From NCBI GenBank assembly GCA_963765955.1, contig CAVXYA010000002.1, positions 372,001 to 436,000 on the forward strand: DNA of 64,000 nucleotides, in the 5' to 3' direction. Made by a program: the position numbers and the translations under genes. Below, in pieces: positions 33,182 through 42,438 of this stretch. The notes beneath the pieces are model-generated. The model did not search any database. It saw nothing but the letters and a program-made list of their open reading frames with translations, and was not told where the DNA came from. The stretch is from JAXDMK01 sp963765955 (GTDB lineage Bacteria; Actinomycetota; Acidimicrobiia; Acidimicrobiales; AC-14). Numbering within the stretch: the first letter of the stretch is position 1; each line of letters starts with the position of its first letter.

Positions 33182-33519
33182 TGACGACCCTGTACCCCGA
33201 AGAGGGGGCGGGTACCCGTCCGCCGGAGTGAGAGCTTCCAAACGACGAAGCCTGGGGTTTGCTGGGAGTCGAAAAAGCCGGCCTTGACCTGCGTTTTCCC
33301 TAGCCGAAAGGTACTTAACGGTGGAATACTCTCGGCAGCGTCCAGGATCGCGTTGCGAGGTGAAAGTGGTGCCCTCCGGCTGGGTGGCAGGCACGAGCAG
33401 TACCGGCCGACCGTTCGATCCGGCGCGTTTCGTTCCTCGGGGGCAGAGCGAGTTACCTCCGACACCTGTTCGCGCCGACGCCGACTGATCGGCGCCTGGT
33501 TGAAACCACTGGAGGAGTG
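33182..33519. other. Divergent promoter region, no gene
   Basis: Shared upstream DNA of the penicillin-binding protein (minus) and the tail-anchored protein (plus). TTGACC at 33284 is a plausible -35 element, but the matching -10 is poor. No riboswitch consensus was recognised on either strand. Confidence 0.4.
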
Positions 33520-34452
33520 GTGTCCGACCTCGACGGTCCCAACCCCATCGACATCTACCGGAAGGTGCTCGCCGACGTAAGGGATGCCGGCATCGACCCT
33601 GATCAGGCGGAAGACCTGGCCGATGCCATCTCCGTCGACCTCCTCGAAGACCTCCGCCCACGAGGTGACACCCAGAGAGCCACCGACGGCTCGTCCACCG
33701 AGCTGGCGTTGGAGCAGCTGCGCACGATCGCCGAGGCGCTGGAGGAGGACCGCGCCCGGCTGGAGTGGACAGCCGCCCAGGTGGCCCACCTGGTCGACCG
33801 CCGGGGGAAACCGTCGATCGATCCCGACCCGACGCCCCAGGGGGCCATCTACCCACCGGGGGACGGCGCCCCGGCGGACGAGAAGTCGGCGGCCGCGAAA
33901 TCAGGCCCCTCGGCGACGCAGGACGGCACGGCCGCGAAACCAGGCGCCTCGGCGGACGGGGAAGCGGTCGGCTCGGCGGACGGGGAAGGGGTCGCCTCGG
34001 CAGACGGGACGCCGGTCGCTCCCGCGACGGAGGACGGTTCGGTCTCGGGGGAAGCGGAGCCGGTCGCCCGGGCGACGACGGGCGGGCCGGTGTCGGCGGA
34101 CGGGGAAGCGGTCACCTCGGCGGGCGGGGAAGCGGTCGCCTTGGCGGACGGGGAAGCGGTCGCCTCGGCGACGGAGAACGGTGCGCTCTCAGAAAGCCTG
34201 GAGGGGGCGGGTCGGGCGACGGGGTTCGACATCCCTCCTCCGAGCTCGAACGGGTCCGGCTCGGTCGCGCCCGAGGCGACGACGATGGCCGCAGCGAGCA
34301 CCGACGAGAAGGCGACCAGCCCGATCCCGGAGCGACTCCCGATCCGGCGGTCCTACAGGCGCCGGCGTCTCCGGGCGTGGTCGACGCTGCTTTGCGTGCT
34401 GGTGCTGGTCGTCGCCGCGGTCCTGCTGGTCATGGCCTCCCGGGCCGGGTAG
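33520..34452 (+). CDS. Hypothetical tail-anchored protein with SADGEAV repeats
   Basis: 310 residues from GTG 33520 (GGAGG five bases upstream; GTG 33517 is possible). The N-terminal 95 residues are helical and acidic (DIYRKVLADVRDAGIDPDQA). The middle is low complexity with repeats of (S/A)ADGEAV(A/T/G)S. A basic cluster IRRSYRRRRLRAW precedes one C-terminal helix LLCVLVLVVAAVLLVMA. It would be anchored in the membrane by its end with the bulk in the cytoplasm. No function assigned. Confidence 0.6.
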   Translation: MSDLDGPNPIDIYRKVLADVRDAGIDPDQAEDLADAISVDLLEDLRPRGDTQRATDGSSTELALEQLRTIAEALEEDRARLEWTAAQVAHLVDRRGKPSIDPDPTPQGAIYPPGDGAPADEKSAAAKSGPSATQDGTAAKPGASADGEAVGSADGEGVASADGTPVAPATEDGSVSGEAEPVARATTGGPVSADGEAVTSAGGEAVALADGEAVASATENGALSESLEGAGRATGFDIPPPSSNGSGSVAPEATTMAAASTDEKATSPIPERLPIRRSYRRRRLRAWSTLLCVLVLVVAAVLLVMASRAG

Positions 34453-34489
34453 CGCGGGGGGAAGGGGCCGCCTGGGTAAGGTCAGGCCG

Positions 34490-34687
34490 ATGGTGAGGTG
34501 CGAGAACTGCGGCAAGCGGAACCCTGATCCGATCTGTGCCTCCTGCCTGCACTACAAGAAGAAGCAAGACCAGAAGGCGGCGGCCGAGGCCGCGAAAGGT
34601 GGCGAGGCTCCGACGCCCCGGCCCGGTCCCGACATGGACGAGCTCCGGGACCGCATGCGCCGCATCGAAGAAGGCCTGAGGGAGTAG
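34490..34687 (+). CDS. Small zinc ribbon protein (65 aa)
   Basis: MVRCENCGKRNPDPICASCL gives CxxC-x8-CxxC, followed by a basic helix (HYKKKQDQKAAAEAAKG) and an acidic C-terminal helix (DMDELRDRMRRIEEGLRE). ATG 34490 lies 38 nt after the preceding stop, so it may be co-transcribed. Role unknown. Confidence 0.6.
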   Translation: MVRCENCGKRNPDPICASCLHYKKKQDQKAAAEAAKGGEAPTPRPGPDMDELRDRMRRIEEGLRE

Positions 34688-34695
34688 GCGCCCCG

Positions 34696-35023
34696 GTGCA
34701 GGACGGGCTCCGCCAGCTCGCCTCGGCCCAGCTGGCGGGCGGCGGCCGAGGCCCGGTCGCTGAGCTGGTGGCCTTCACCGCCGACCTGCGGCCGATCCTC
34801 GCCCGCCTGGCTTCCCACAGCCCGGACGGGCCGTGCGACACGGGCTGACCGCTTGGCCCCGGTGGTGGGGGCGGAGCAGTCGTGCTGCAGCTTCTTCGCC
34901 TTCGCCATCACCGTCGACGGTCGTGGCCTGGGGCTGGAGGTGCGGGCGCCAGCCGGCGCCGGGCCAGCTCTCGCTTCCCAGTTCGCGGGCCCCTCAAGGG
35001 GACGCTTGACGGGGCGACGTTGA
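34696..35023 (+). pseudogene. Remnant of a MerR-type metal regulator (C-terminal half only)
   Basis: The first frame reads PVAELVAFTADLRPILARLA then SPDGPC, like the dimerisation and metal-loop region of MerR proteins. A second frame continues DRLAPVVGAEQSCCSFFAFA and ITVDGRGLGLEVRAPAGAG, the CC-containing end of the same regulators. The winged-helix DNA-binding domain is absent and the two pieces are out of frame. No resistance genes are adjacent. Confidence 0.5.
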
Positions 35024-35187
35024 CGGGTGACGGGCCGCCAAACGAGATCCGCCGACTCGTTCCCGACACCCTTCAACGTCTCTGTTGCCGCCGCAACACC
35101 GTCAGTCAAGTCTGAATGGCCACTGCGAAACAGGGTGCTAGCCGGTGTGTGCAAACGGCGTGGTACCACCCCTAATCCGACGGCGCG

Positions 35188-35538
35188 TCACTTCCGCTTC
35201 CCATCGAGGTACTGGAGGAGGTCGTGAGCGGCCAGCTCGACCTCCTTGTGTCGCCACTCCGACGCCCGGTAGACGCAGGCGATGAGTCCCGACCGGTGAA
35301 GGCGGCGGAAGTCTCCGAAGACGAACGCGTACCGGGCCTTGGTCTCGTCGTTGGCCCCCTTGGTGAGGCCCAGGTGCCAGTCGGCGTACTCGTCCCAGGA
35401 GTGCTTCTCCAGGTAGGCGTTCTCGTCGTCGGCCGTGGGCTGGGAGTCGCCCCAGTTGCTCCGGAGCACGTACTGGCGGGCGTCGATGAGGCGGCGGGCA
35501 CGGGCCACGGCGCGCTCGTTGACGGAGTAGGAAGCCAT
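35188..35538 (-). CDS. Conserved hypothetical protein (116 aa)
   Basis: MASYSVNERAVARARRLIDA, RQYVLRSNWGD, SWDEYADWHLGLTKGANDET, KARYAFVFGDFRRLHRSGLI. The aromatic-rich, charged sequence without signal peptide resembles a family of short actinobacterial proteins of unknown function. GGAAGG lies five bases before ATG 35538, which is preferred over GTG 35544. Monocistronic. Confidence 0.7.
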   Translation of the reverse strand: MASYSVNERAVARARRLIDARQYVLRSNWGDSQPTADDENAYLEKHSWDEYADWHLGLTKGANDETKARYAFVFGDFRRLHRSGLIACVYRASEWRHKEVELAAHDLLQYLDGKRK

Positions 35539-35642
35539 GGTCACCTTCCTGCCCCACCGGGGCCGTCGCTAGCCCCGACAGTCACCACAATTTCACCGAA
35601 AGCTCCCAGCGTTCTCCCAGCATTGGCGGGCATCATGGGGCG

Positions 35643-36347
35643 ATGAACGACGATCCCGCACCCAGCGACCACCTGACCGGTGGGGGCCCTTCCCGGCGGC
35701 AGGTGCTGTTCGCCGGGGCCGGCGCCCTGGCCGCTGTGGTCCTCGCCGCCTGCGGCGGGGGCGATTCCGACTCCGCCGCCCCCGACACGACCACCGGCGC
35801 CCCGGGCACCACCGGGGGCACGCCGTCCACCGCCGTCGCCGGCCCGGCCACCACGCTGGCCCCCACGCCCGCCTGCGACGACGGCGACGAGGTTACGCCG
35901 GAGCAGACCCCGGGCCCGTACTTCAAGGCCAACTCCCCCGAGGCCACCGACCTCCGCTCCGGTGCCGGGGGCGGCACCGCCCTCGACCTGTCCGGCACGG
36001 TCGTCACCACCGGGTGCCAGCCGGTCAACCGGGCCAAGGTCGAGTTCTGGCAGGCCGATACCAACGGCGAGTACGACAACTCCGGCTACACGCTGCGTGG
36101 CCACCAGTTCACCGACGCCCAGGGTCGCTACGCCGTCCAGACCGTCCTGCCCGGCATCTATCCCGGACGGACGCGGCACATCCACGTGAAGGTCCAGGCA
36201 CCCAACGCGGCCGTCCTCACCACCCAGCTCTACTTCCCGGGCGAAGCCCAGAACGCGTCCGACGGCATCTACCGGGCCGAGTGCCTCATCGACATCAAGG
36301 ACACGGCGGCGGGCAAAGACGGTACGTTCAGGTTCGTCCTGGGGTAA
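35643..36347 (+). CDS. Secreted intradiol ring-cleavage dioxygenase-like lipoprotein
   Basis: 234 residues. The N-terminus SRRQVLFAGAGALAAVVLAAC combines a twin-arginine motif with a lipobox. A threonine/glycine linker and TPEQTPGPYFK lead into the intradiol fold VEFWQADTNGEYDNSGY, with the iron ligands expected in GEY/GRY and RTRHIHVKV (two histidines). Enzymes of this fold split catechol-type aromatics with non-haem Fe(III). Export and lipid anchoring suggest action on extracellular aromatics or lignin-like compounds; substrate unknown. Confidence 0.8.
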   Translation: MNDDPAPSDHLTGGGPSRRQVLFAGAGALAAVVLAACGGGDSDSAAPDTTTGAPGTTGGTPSTAVAGPATTLAPTPACDDGDEVTPEQTPGPYFKANSPEATDLRSGAGGGTALDLSGTVVTTGCQPVNRAKVEFWQADTNGEYDNSGYTLRGHQFTDAQGRYAVQTVLPGIYPGRTRHIHVKVQAPNAAVLTTQLYFPGEAQNASDGIYRAECLIDIKDTAAGKDGTFRFVLG

Positions 36348-36389
36348 TCACCTTGATGTGATCCGCCGCCACCGGCCGCCACCCGTCGA

Positions 36390-36932
36390 ATGACCGAGGA
36401 GGCCGCGCCCCGGTCGGTCTCGACGCTTCCGTCGGAACGATCGATCCGGGCGGTGCGACGGGACCGGTTCGGGCGCCGGGTGTTCGTCGTCGCCCTCGTC
36501 GCCTTCCTGGGCCTGGGGGCGCTCAACGTCTACGGGGTGCGCACGAGGGAGGTCGAGGCCACCGGTGGCGGCTACGAGCTCACCGTGACCTTCTCGAGCA
36601 TCACCCGGCCCGGCCTGGCCACGCCGTGGAGCGCCGAGATACGCCGGCCGGGCGGATTCGACGACGAGTTGATCGCCTTGGCCGTGAGCGCCTCCTACTT
36701 CGACGCCTTCGACGAGAACGGCCTCGACCCCGACCCGGCGGAGGCCGTCAACGACGGTGAGCGCACCATCTGGCGCTTCGACCCCCCGCCCGGTGAGGTG
36801 ATGACGGTCAGCTTCGACGCCCGCCTCCAGCCCGACATCCAGCTCACCCGGGTCAAGGGAACGGCGTCGGTGCTCGACCAGTCGGGGGCCGCCGTGACCA
36901 CCGTCGACTTCCGGACGCTGGTCCTGCCCTGA
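36390..36932 (+). CDS. Hypothetical membrane-anchored protein
   Basis: 180 residues with one N-terminal helix (VFVVALVAFLGLGALNVYGV) and a beta-rich exterior domain (YELTVTFSSITRPGLATPWS, PPPGEVMTVSFDARLQPDI). The domain is predicted outside the membrane. It is followed 40 nt later by the DUF421 gene, so the two probably act together. No catalytic motif seen. Confidence 0.65.
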   Translation: MTEEAAPRSVSTLPSERSIRAVRRDRFGRRVFVVALVAFLGLGALNVYGVRTREVEATGGGYELTVTFSSITRPGLATPWSAEIRRPGGFDDELIALAVSASYFDAFDENGLDPDPAEAVNDGERTIWRFDPPPGEVMTVSFDARLQPDIQLTRVKGTASVLDQSGAAVTTVDFRTLVLP

Positions 36933-36972
36933 TGAACGCCCCTCAGCGGGAGCTTCGCCGGACGGAGGGGCC

Positions 36973-37452
36973 GTGGAGATAATCGTCCGGGCCACCTGCC
37001 TCTACTTCTTCCTGTGGCTCGTCGCCCGGGGCATCGGGAAGCGGGAGCTGTCGGAGATGACGGCGTTCGAGCTGATCCTGCTCGTCACCATGGGTGACCT
37101 GATCCAGCAGGGCGTCACTCAGGAGGACTTCTCGGTCACCGGCGCGTTTCTGTCGGTGGGCACGTTCGCCTTCTGGATCCTGGTGTTCGGCTACGTCTCC
37201 TGGAAGTTCCCCCGCACCCGTCCCGCGATCGAGGGCGTGCCCGTGATCGTGGTGCGGGGCGGACGTCCCCTCGACAAGGTGCTGGAGCTCGAGCGGCTGA
37301 CGCTCGACGAGGTGCTCGAGGCGGCCCGCAACCAGGGCATCGTCGACCTGGCCCAGGTCGAGCTGGGGGTGCTCGAGCCGGACGGCAAGTTCTCGTTCAT
37401 GCGCAAGGACCAGGGCCCGCCGGTGGAACAGCCGGAGAAGCACAAGGCCTGA
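36973..37452 (+). CDS. DUF421 (YetF-like) membrane protein
   Basis: 159 residues. Three N-terminal helices contain the family signature RGIGKRELSEMTAFELILLV and TMGDLIQQG. A cytoplasmic alpha/beta domain follows (VIVVRGGRPL, RLTLDEVLEAARNQGI, VELGVLEPDGKFSF). Members are associated with spores or stress, without a defined activity. GTG start. The 3' end overlaps the convergent AlkZ-like gene by 56 nt. Confidence 0.8.
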   Translation: MEIIVRATCLYFFLWLVARGIGKRELSEMTAFELILLVTMGDLIQQGVTQEDFSVTGAFLSVGTFAFWILVFGYVSWKFPRTRPAIEGVPVIVVRGGRPLDKVLELERLTLDEVLEAARNQGIVDLAQVELGVLEPDGKFSFMRKDQGPPVEQPEKHKA

Positions 37453-38710
37453 CGGTGAGGGCCGCGTCCTCGACACCGAGGAAGGCGGCCACCCGCGCCA
37501 CCTCGCCGTCGAGGAGTTGGAGGTGTTCGGGCCCGAGGCCGGTCGTCGGCTCGACCGTGACCTGAAGGCGCCGGGACTTCGTCGTCCGCCACCAGAGGCC
37601 GCCCACCACGCCGTCGACGAGCACGACCGACACGCCGACGACGTGCTCCAGCCGGCCCTTCGGATCGCGGGCGATGCGCTCCTTGGCCGCCGGGGGCACC
37701 AGGCGGGCCCGCTGGCGATGGCCGAGGACGTAGCTGTCGTACTGGGGCAGCAGCCGCAGCGTCGGCCGGGGCGGGGGAAGGTCGCCGCCCGTTGGGCCAT
37801 CGCTGTCGCTCAGGCGCCACCGGCGCTGTCCGTCACCGCCGACCTCGACCTCCTCCATCTCGCGACGGAGTGCTTCGAGAGAGGTCCGGAGGTCGGCCGG
37901 AGCCGATGCCAGCCACGTCCCGATCTCGGCTTCGGACGCGGGGGCGTAGGCCGCGAGGAAGCGCCGCACCACCTCGGTGACGGCGTCGGCGGTCGTCCCC
38001 CGGTGGTCGAGCCACTGGTCACCGATCCACTGGTCGGCCCGCACGAACGTCACCCGGCTGCCCACGCTCGGGCCGAAGCACAGGACGCCGGCGAAGGCGG
38101 CCGGGCGCAGCAGCGTCCCCCAGTTCGACCGCAGCGGCTCCTCGACCCACGGGCCCAGCCGGGCCGAGACCGCCAGCGCCAGCTCATCCCGGGTGAGGCG
38201 GCGGCCGTCGAGGGCGTCGGCGAAGGCGTCCACCAGGTCGGCGGCGTGGGCGGGGTCGAGGCCGAGGGTGCCCAGGATGGCATCGCCCCGCCAGTAGGGG
38301 TGGGCCTGCATGGCGGCCATGTACAGCGGCAGGTCAGCGGCGGACAACAGGTGGATGGTGCCGCGGGGGCCGTAGGTCTTGACGAGCGTCCGGTGCTCCC
38401 ACAGGGCGGCCCGCACGTCCGACACCCGCAGGGCGGGGATGCGGGCGCTGAGGGCCAGCTCGGCGGCGGACAGCACCTGGGCCTGGATGCCACAGGCCCG
38501 GCTGACCACGCCGGCCAGGTCCGCCGGATCGGCCGGCAGGGTGAGGTGGTTGACGGCCAGGCGGCGGGCGTCGACCTCGTCCCAGGTGAGCGGGATGGCC
38601 GTCAGCCGGCGTTCCCCGCCGGGGAACGGCTCGGAGCCGGCCGAGACCGTCATGGCCGGAACGTACCTTGCGGGGAGGGCCCCGTCCTCGATGTCGGGGA
38701 GGGCGGCCAT
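37397..38710 (-). CDS. Winged-helix DNA-binding protein, AlkZ-like (HTH_42)
   Basis: 437 residues from ATG 38710 (GAGG seven bases upstream); ATG 38653 is a shorter alternative. WDEVDARRLAVNHLTLP, GIQAQVLSAAELALSARIP, RTLVKTYGPRGTIHLLSAAD and LLPQYDSYVLGHR are the conserved blocks of the AlkZ/YcaQ-related winged-helix superfamily. That superfamily includes DNA glycosylases unhooking interstrand crosslinks. The QxQ catalytic motif is present as Q-A-Q in GIQAQ. DNA repair is a reasonable inference. Confidence 0.78.
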   Translation of the reverse strand: MAALPDIEDGALPARYVPAMTVSAGSEPFPGGERRLTAIPLTWDEVDARRLAVNHLTLPADPADLAGVVSRACGIQAQVLSAAELALSARIPALRVSDVRAALWEHRTLVKTYGPRGTIHLLSAADLPLYMAAMQAHPYWRGDAILGTLGLDPAHAADLVDAFADALDGRRLTRDELALAVSARLGPWVEEPLRSNWGTLLRPAAFAGVLCFGPSVGSRVTFVRADQWIGDQWLDHRGTTADAVTEVVRRFLAAYAPASEAEIGTWLASAPADLRTSLEALRREMEEVEVGGDGQRRWRLSDSDGPTGGDLPPPRPTLRLLPQYDSYVLGHRQRARLVPPAAKERIARDPKGRLEHVVGVSVVLVDGVVGGLWWRTTKSRRLQVTVEPTTGLGPEHLQLLDGEVARVAAFLGVEDAALTVRPCASPAVPPAGPGPCA

Positions 38711-38759
38711 CGCGCCACCTCGCCGGCGGGTCGGCAGTCGTACTCTGAGGGGCAGAGTC

Positions 38760-39908
38760 ATGGACCGCCGCCAGTTCCTCCGGGCCGGGGCCGCCGCCGT
38801 CGGTGCGGTCGCGCTGGGGCCGTCGTTCTGGCGCCAGGCCCTGGCGGCCATGGCCACGCCGGGCCCGAGCCCGTACGGCCCGCTGCTGGCGGCCGACGCC
38901 AACGGCATCCGCCTGCCGGCCGGGTTCGCCTCCCGGGAGATCGCCCGCAGCCTGCTGCCGGTGCCGGGCACCCTTTCCCTGTGGCACCTGGCCCCTGACG
39001 GCGGAGCCACGTTCCCCGCCGCCGGCGGGGGGTGGCTCTACGTGTCCAACAGCGAGGTGCCGATCGTGGGTGGGGCCGCGGCCATCGCCTTCCGGGCCGA
39101 CGGATCGGTCCGCAACGCCTACCGCATCCTGACCGGCACGACCCTCAACTGCGCCGGCGGCCCCACCCCGTGGGGCACATGGCTGTCGTGCGAGGAGCAC
39201 GACCGGGGCCAGGTCTGGGAGTGCGACCCCACCCGCCTGTCGCAGGGTGTGCCCCGTCCGGCGATGGGGGTGTTCAAACACGAAGCGGCGGCGGTCGACC
39301 CGGTCGGCCGGCGGGTGTACCTCACCGAGGACCAACCCGACGGGCGCCTGTACCGGTTCACTCCCGACCAGTACCCGTCGCTCCGGCAGGGCCGCCTGGA
39401 GGTGGCCCGCGTGCTGGGCGCAGGGCCGGGAGGCACGGTGGAGTGGCTGGCGGTCCCCCACCCCCTCGGGATACCGGCGACCCGCACCCAGGTCCCGGCC
39501 AGCACCGCCTTCAAGGGCGGCGAGGGCGCCTGGTACGACAGCGGCGTCGTGTACTTCACCACCAAGGGCGACAACCGGGTGTGGAGCTACAACGTGGCCC
39601 AGTCCCGCCTCGAGGTCGTCCACGACGGCGCCAGCACGCCGGGCACCCCGCTGCACGGCGTGGACAATGTGACAGTGGCTCGCAGCGGCGATCTGTACGT
39701 GGCCGAGGACGGCGACGACATGCAGCTCTGCATCATCTCGAGAGAGCGGACGGTGGCGCCGTTCCTCCAGATCGGCGGACAGAACGGGTCGGAGATCACC
39801 GGCCCCGCGTTCACCCCCGCGGGCAATCGCCTGTACTTCAGCTCCCAGCGGGGCACCGACGGTGTCGTCGGCATCACCTACGAAGTGCGAGGACCCTTCC
39901 GCCCCTGA
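38760..39908 (+). CDS. PhoX-type phosphatase-like secreted protein
   Basis: 382 residues. DRRQFLRAGAAAVGAVALGP is a Tat signal. The body matches the DUF839/PhoX beta-propeller: LNCAGGPTPWGTWLSCEEHD, VFKHEAAAVDPVGRRVYLTE, DQPDGRLYRF, KGGEGAWYDSGVVYFTTKGD. PhoX enzymes are calcium/iron phosphatases exported by Tat. The conserved CGGP and SCEE elements are intact. Divergent from the AlkZ-like gene with a 49-nt gap. Confidence 0.85.
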   Translation: MDRRQFLRAGAAAVGAVALGPSFWRQALAAMATPGPSPYGPLLAADANGIRLPAGFASREIARSLLPVPGTLSLWHLAPDGGATFPAAGGGWLYVSNSEVPIVGGAAAIAFRADGSVRNAYRILTGTTLNCAGGPTPWGTWLSCEEHDRGQVWECDPTRLSQGVPRPAMGVFKHEAAAVDPVGRRVYLTEDQPDGRLYRFTPDQYPSLRQGRLEVARVLGAGPGGTVEWLAVPHPLGIPATRTQVPASTAFKGGEGAWYDSGVVYFTTKGDNRVWSYNVAQSRLEVVHDGASTPGTPLHGVDNVTVARSGDLYVAEDGDDMQLCIISRERTVAPFLQIGGQNGSEITGPAFTPAGNRLYFSSQRGTDGVVGITYEVRGPFRP

Positions 39909-39950
39909 ACAGGCGGCCCCGGCGAACCCCCGCTTGACTGCTTCCTGCGG

Positions 39951-40073
39951 CTAGCGCTTCTCGACGCGCGCCACGGCCAGCCGGGCGACCAGCCGGGCCC
40001 GCTCGACGAGGGCCAGGCGCAGGATCATCGTCGAGGTCAGCGCCATGGCACAGAACTGCAGGGTGAGGTCCAT
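39951..40073 (-). CDS. Possible 40-residue membrane peptide
   Basis: MDLTLQFCAMALTSTMILRL then ALVERARLVARLAVARVEKR: one hydrophobic stretch and a basic amphipathic tail, with regional codon bias and a clean stop between two plus-strand genes. Too short for family assignment and no strong ribosome binding site, so only a candidate. Confidence 0.3.
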   Translation of the reverse strand: MDLTLQFCAMALTSTMILRLALVERARLVARLAVARVEKR

Positions 40074-40148
40074 GTCGGGATTGTCGACACGATCGGCCCC
40101 CGAGTTGAGCCCGGGTGGTGGGCGGCGGACTCTGGTACCACTGGACCC

Positions 40149-41123
40149 ATGCGAACTTCCACGCGGCGGATGGTCCTCGCCCTCGTCGTCACCCTGCTCA
40201 CCGGCACCGCCTGCGGCTCCGACGGTGACCCCTCCGAGCCGGCGGCATCGGACACTCCGGCCTCGACCGTGGCGCCGACGCCCGAGGCCGTCCCGCCCTC
40301 GGTCACGCTCGACGACCCCGGATCGGAGCCCCGCCAGGCCCTCGTGCTCCGCGTCGCTCCCGGGACAACCGCCAAGGTGGCGCTGGAGAGCCAGATCGGC
40401 CTGGAGCTGGTCGTCGACGGCAACGCCCTTCCCTCGGGGGTCATTCCCGCCACCCGGACCGTGCTCGAGAGCCGGGTGGACAGCGTGGACCCCGACGGCA
40501 ACATCCGGTTCACCGCCACTGTCATCGCCGTCTCGGTGGTGGACACGCCCGGCTCCGACCCGGCGGTGAGGAGGCAGGTCCAGGGCTCCCTCGAGCAGTT
40601 GCAGGGCCTGGGGGGCACGGGCACCGTCGATGCCCACAACGGCAGCCAGACGTTGACGTTCGACACCAGCTCGGTCACCGATCCCACCCTCAAGTCGACG
40701 CTGGACTCGGTCGCGTCCCAGGTCGGGAGCCTGGCCGCACCCTTCCCGAGGGAGCCGGTGGGCACGGGCGCCCGGTGGACCGCGGAGACCACGGCCACGA
40801 TCAACGGCATCACCATGAACACGACGACCCACTACACGCTGCGCAGCCGGACCGGCGACCGCTACCACCTCGATTTCACCCAGGAGGCGAGCGCGCCACC
40901 CGGCCCGGCGACGATCCCGAACCTCCCGCCCGGCACCCGCACGGTGATCACCAGCTTCCTGGTCGAGACGACAGGCGAACTGGACGGCGACCTCACTCGC
41001 CCCCTTCCCACGACCAGCACGGCAACGGGCGTCGGCGATGGCACCTTCACCGTCTCGGTCGGCGCCGAGGAGGCCACCCTGGTCGAGCACCTGACCACCG
41101 ACTTCACCCTGTCCCCCGGCTAG
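40149..41123 (+). CDS. Secreted lipoprotein, DUF6263-like
   Basis: 324 residues with a lipobox (LLTGTAC) after a short signal, then a disordered serine/proline/threonine linker. The beta-rich body repeats the pattern of DUF6263-type proteins (QALVLRVAPGTTAKVALESQ, FPREPVGTGARWTAETTATI, TTTHYTLRSRTGDRYHLDFT). These proteins are exported and of unknown function. The next gene (htrA-like) begins 87 nt later. Confidence 0.65.
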   Translation: MRTSTRRMVLALVVTLLTGTACGSDGDPSEPAASDTPASTVAPTPEAVPPSVTLDDPGSEPRQALVLRVAPGTTAKVALESQIGLELVVDGNALPSGVIPATRTVLESRVDSVDPDGNIRFTATVIAVSVVDTPGSDPAVRRQVQGSLEQLQGLGGTGTVDAHNGSQTLTFDTSSVTDPTLKSTLDSVASQVGSLAAPFPREPVGTGARWTAETTATINGITMNTTTHYTLRSRTGDRYHLDFTQEASAPPGPATIPNLPPGTRTVITSFLVETTGELDGDLTRPLPTTSTATGVGDGTFTVSVGAEEATLVEHLTTDFTLSPG

Positions 41124-41210
41124 CGAGCGCCGGTCCCGCCGGGATCGGCTGTGCGGGACATCACAGGGCGCTCTCAGGCCGTTCACAGAAATGAAGCGCT
41201 TACTGTGGAC

Positions 41211-42428
41211 ATGAGCACCGTGGACACTCCCCCCTCCCCCTGGAGCCGATCAGCGCCGCCGCCGCCGTCGGCCCCCTCGTCAGAGGATCCCGACCCGACG
41301 GTTCCCCTCAGCCCGCCGCCGTGGCGGCCGCCCCCGTCTCCGTACTCCGCTCCCCCGCCGCCCCCGGTGCGCAGGAGCCGGGCTCCGGCGTGGCTGGCGG
41401 CCACGGCCGCGGTGTCGCTGCTCACGGGCGTGGTGGGCGGCGTCGTGGGCGCCAACTTGGCCACCGACGACGCGCCGGTCACCGCGGGCGGTACGACCGC
41501 GACAACCGGAAACTCCACCGGCACGACCGGTCCGACGTCGGTGCTCGCCGGCCCGGTGCTCGACGTGGCCGGGATCCTGGCCAAGGTCGAGCCGGCGGTG
41601 GTGGCCATCCAGGCCAGCGGTCGCCTGGGCACCGGCCAGGGCTCGGGCATCGTCATCAGCGAGGACGGCGAGGTGCTCACCAACGCCCATGTGGTGGATG
41701 GAGCCACGTCGATCCGGGTCACCCTCCAGGGCCAGACCCAATCGCGGGCCGCCACCCTCGTGGGGGCCGACAGCCCCAACGACATCGCCCTCCTCAAGAT
41801 CACCGGTGCTTCCGGCCTGGCCACCGCCGAGCTGGGGTCGTCCGAGAGCGTCAAGGTGGGCGACGACGTCGTCGCCATCGGCAACGCCCTCGGCCTCCGG
41901 GGCGACCCCACCGTCACCCGGGGCATCGTGTCCGCCCTCAACCGATCGCTCGACACCCTCACCGGCATGCTGCAGACCGACGCCGCCATCAATCCCGGCA
42001 ACTCTGGTGGACCACTGGCCAACAGCCAGGGGCAGGTCATCGGCATCAACACCGCGGTCGCGGGGCGGGGGGGCCAGAACATCGGCTTCGCCATCCCCAT
42101 CGACTCGGCCCGTACCATCCTCGACCAGCTCCGCTCGGGCCAGGCGGCCAAGGCCGTCGGCTTCCTGGGCGTGAGCAGCCAGGACTCGATCGGCAGCACC
42201 AGCGGGGCGGAGATCGTCGACCTGGTGGCCGGTGGCCCCGCCGACCGGGCGGGCGTCGAGATCGGCGACATCATCACCGAGCTGGACGGCAAGTCGGTGT
42301 TCGGCTCGGGGGAGCTGGTTCGCCTCCTGAAGGAGCTGGCCCCGGGCACAAGGGTGACGGTGACGGTCGAGCGCGACGGACGTTCGCAGGAGCTCTCGGT
42401 GACGCTGGGCGAGCGGCCGGCGAACTAG
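41211..42428 (+). CDS. HtrA/DegP-type membrane serine protease with PDZ domain
   Basis: 405 residues. A proline-rich cytoplasmic segment (1-55), one membrane helix (61-84), and a trypsin-like domain with catalytic H160 (LTNAHVV), D191 (NDIALL) and S265 (GNSGGPL), then a PDZ domain (GVEIGDIITELDGKSV). It degrades or refolds damaged extracytoplasmic proteins. The response regulator starts 10 nt after its stop, so protease, regulator and kinase form one operon, as in mycobacterial mprAB-pepD-type loci though in different order. Confidence 0.9.
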   Translation: MSTVDTPPSPWSRSAPPPPSAPSSEDPDPTVPLSPPPWRPPPSPYSAPPPPPVRRSRAPAWLAATAAVSLLTGVVGGVVGANLATDDAPVTAGGTTATTGNSTGTTGPTSVLAGPVLDVAGILAKVEPAVVAIQASGRLGTGQGSGIVISEDGEVLTNAHVVDGATSIRVTLQGQTQSRAATLVGADSPNDIALLKITGASGLATAELGSSESVKVGDDVVAIGNALGLRGDPTVTRGIVSALNRSLDTLTGMLQTDAAINPGNSGGPLANSQGQVIGINTAVAGRGGQNIGFAIPIDSARTILDQLRSGQAAKAVGFLGVSSQDSIGSTSGAEIVDLVAGGPADRAGVEIGDIITELDGKSVFGSGELVRLLKELAPGTRVTVTVERDGRSQELSVTLGERPAN

Positions 42429-42438
42429 TCATGAACGC

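Noticed and set aside
33182..33519. Possible riboswitch or sRNA between the PBP and tail-anchored protein genes
   Set aside because: Region is not coding and has a TTGACC, but no recognised RNA consensus or clear terminator hairpin was found on either strand.
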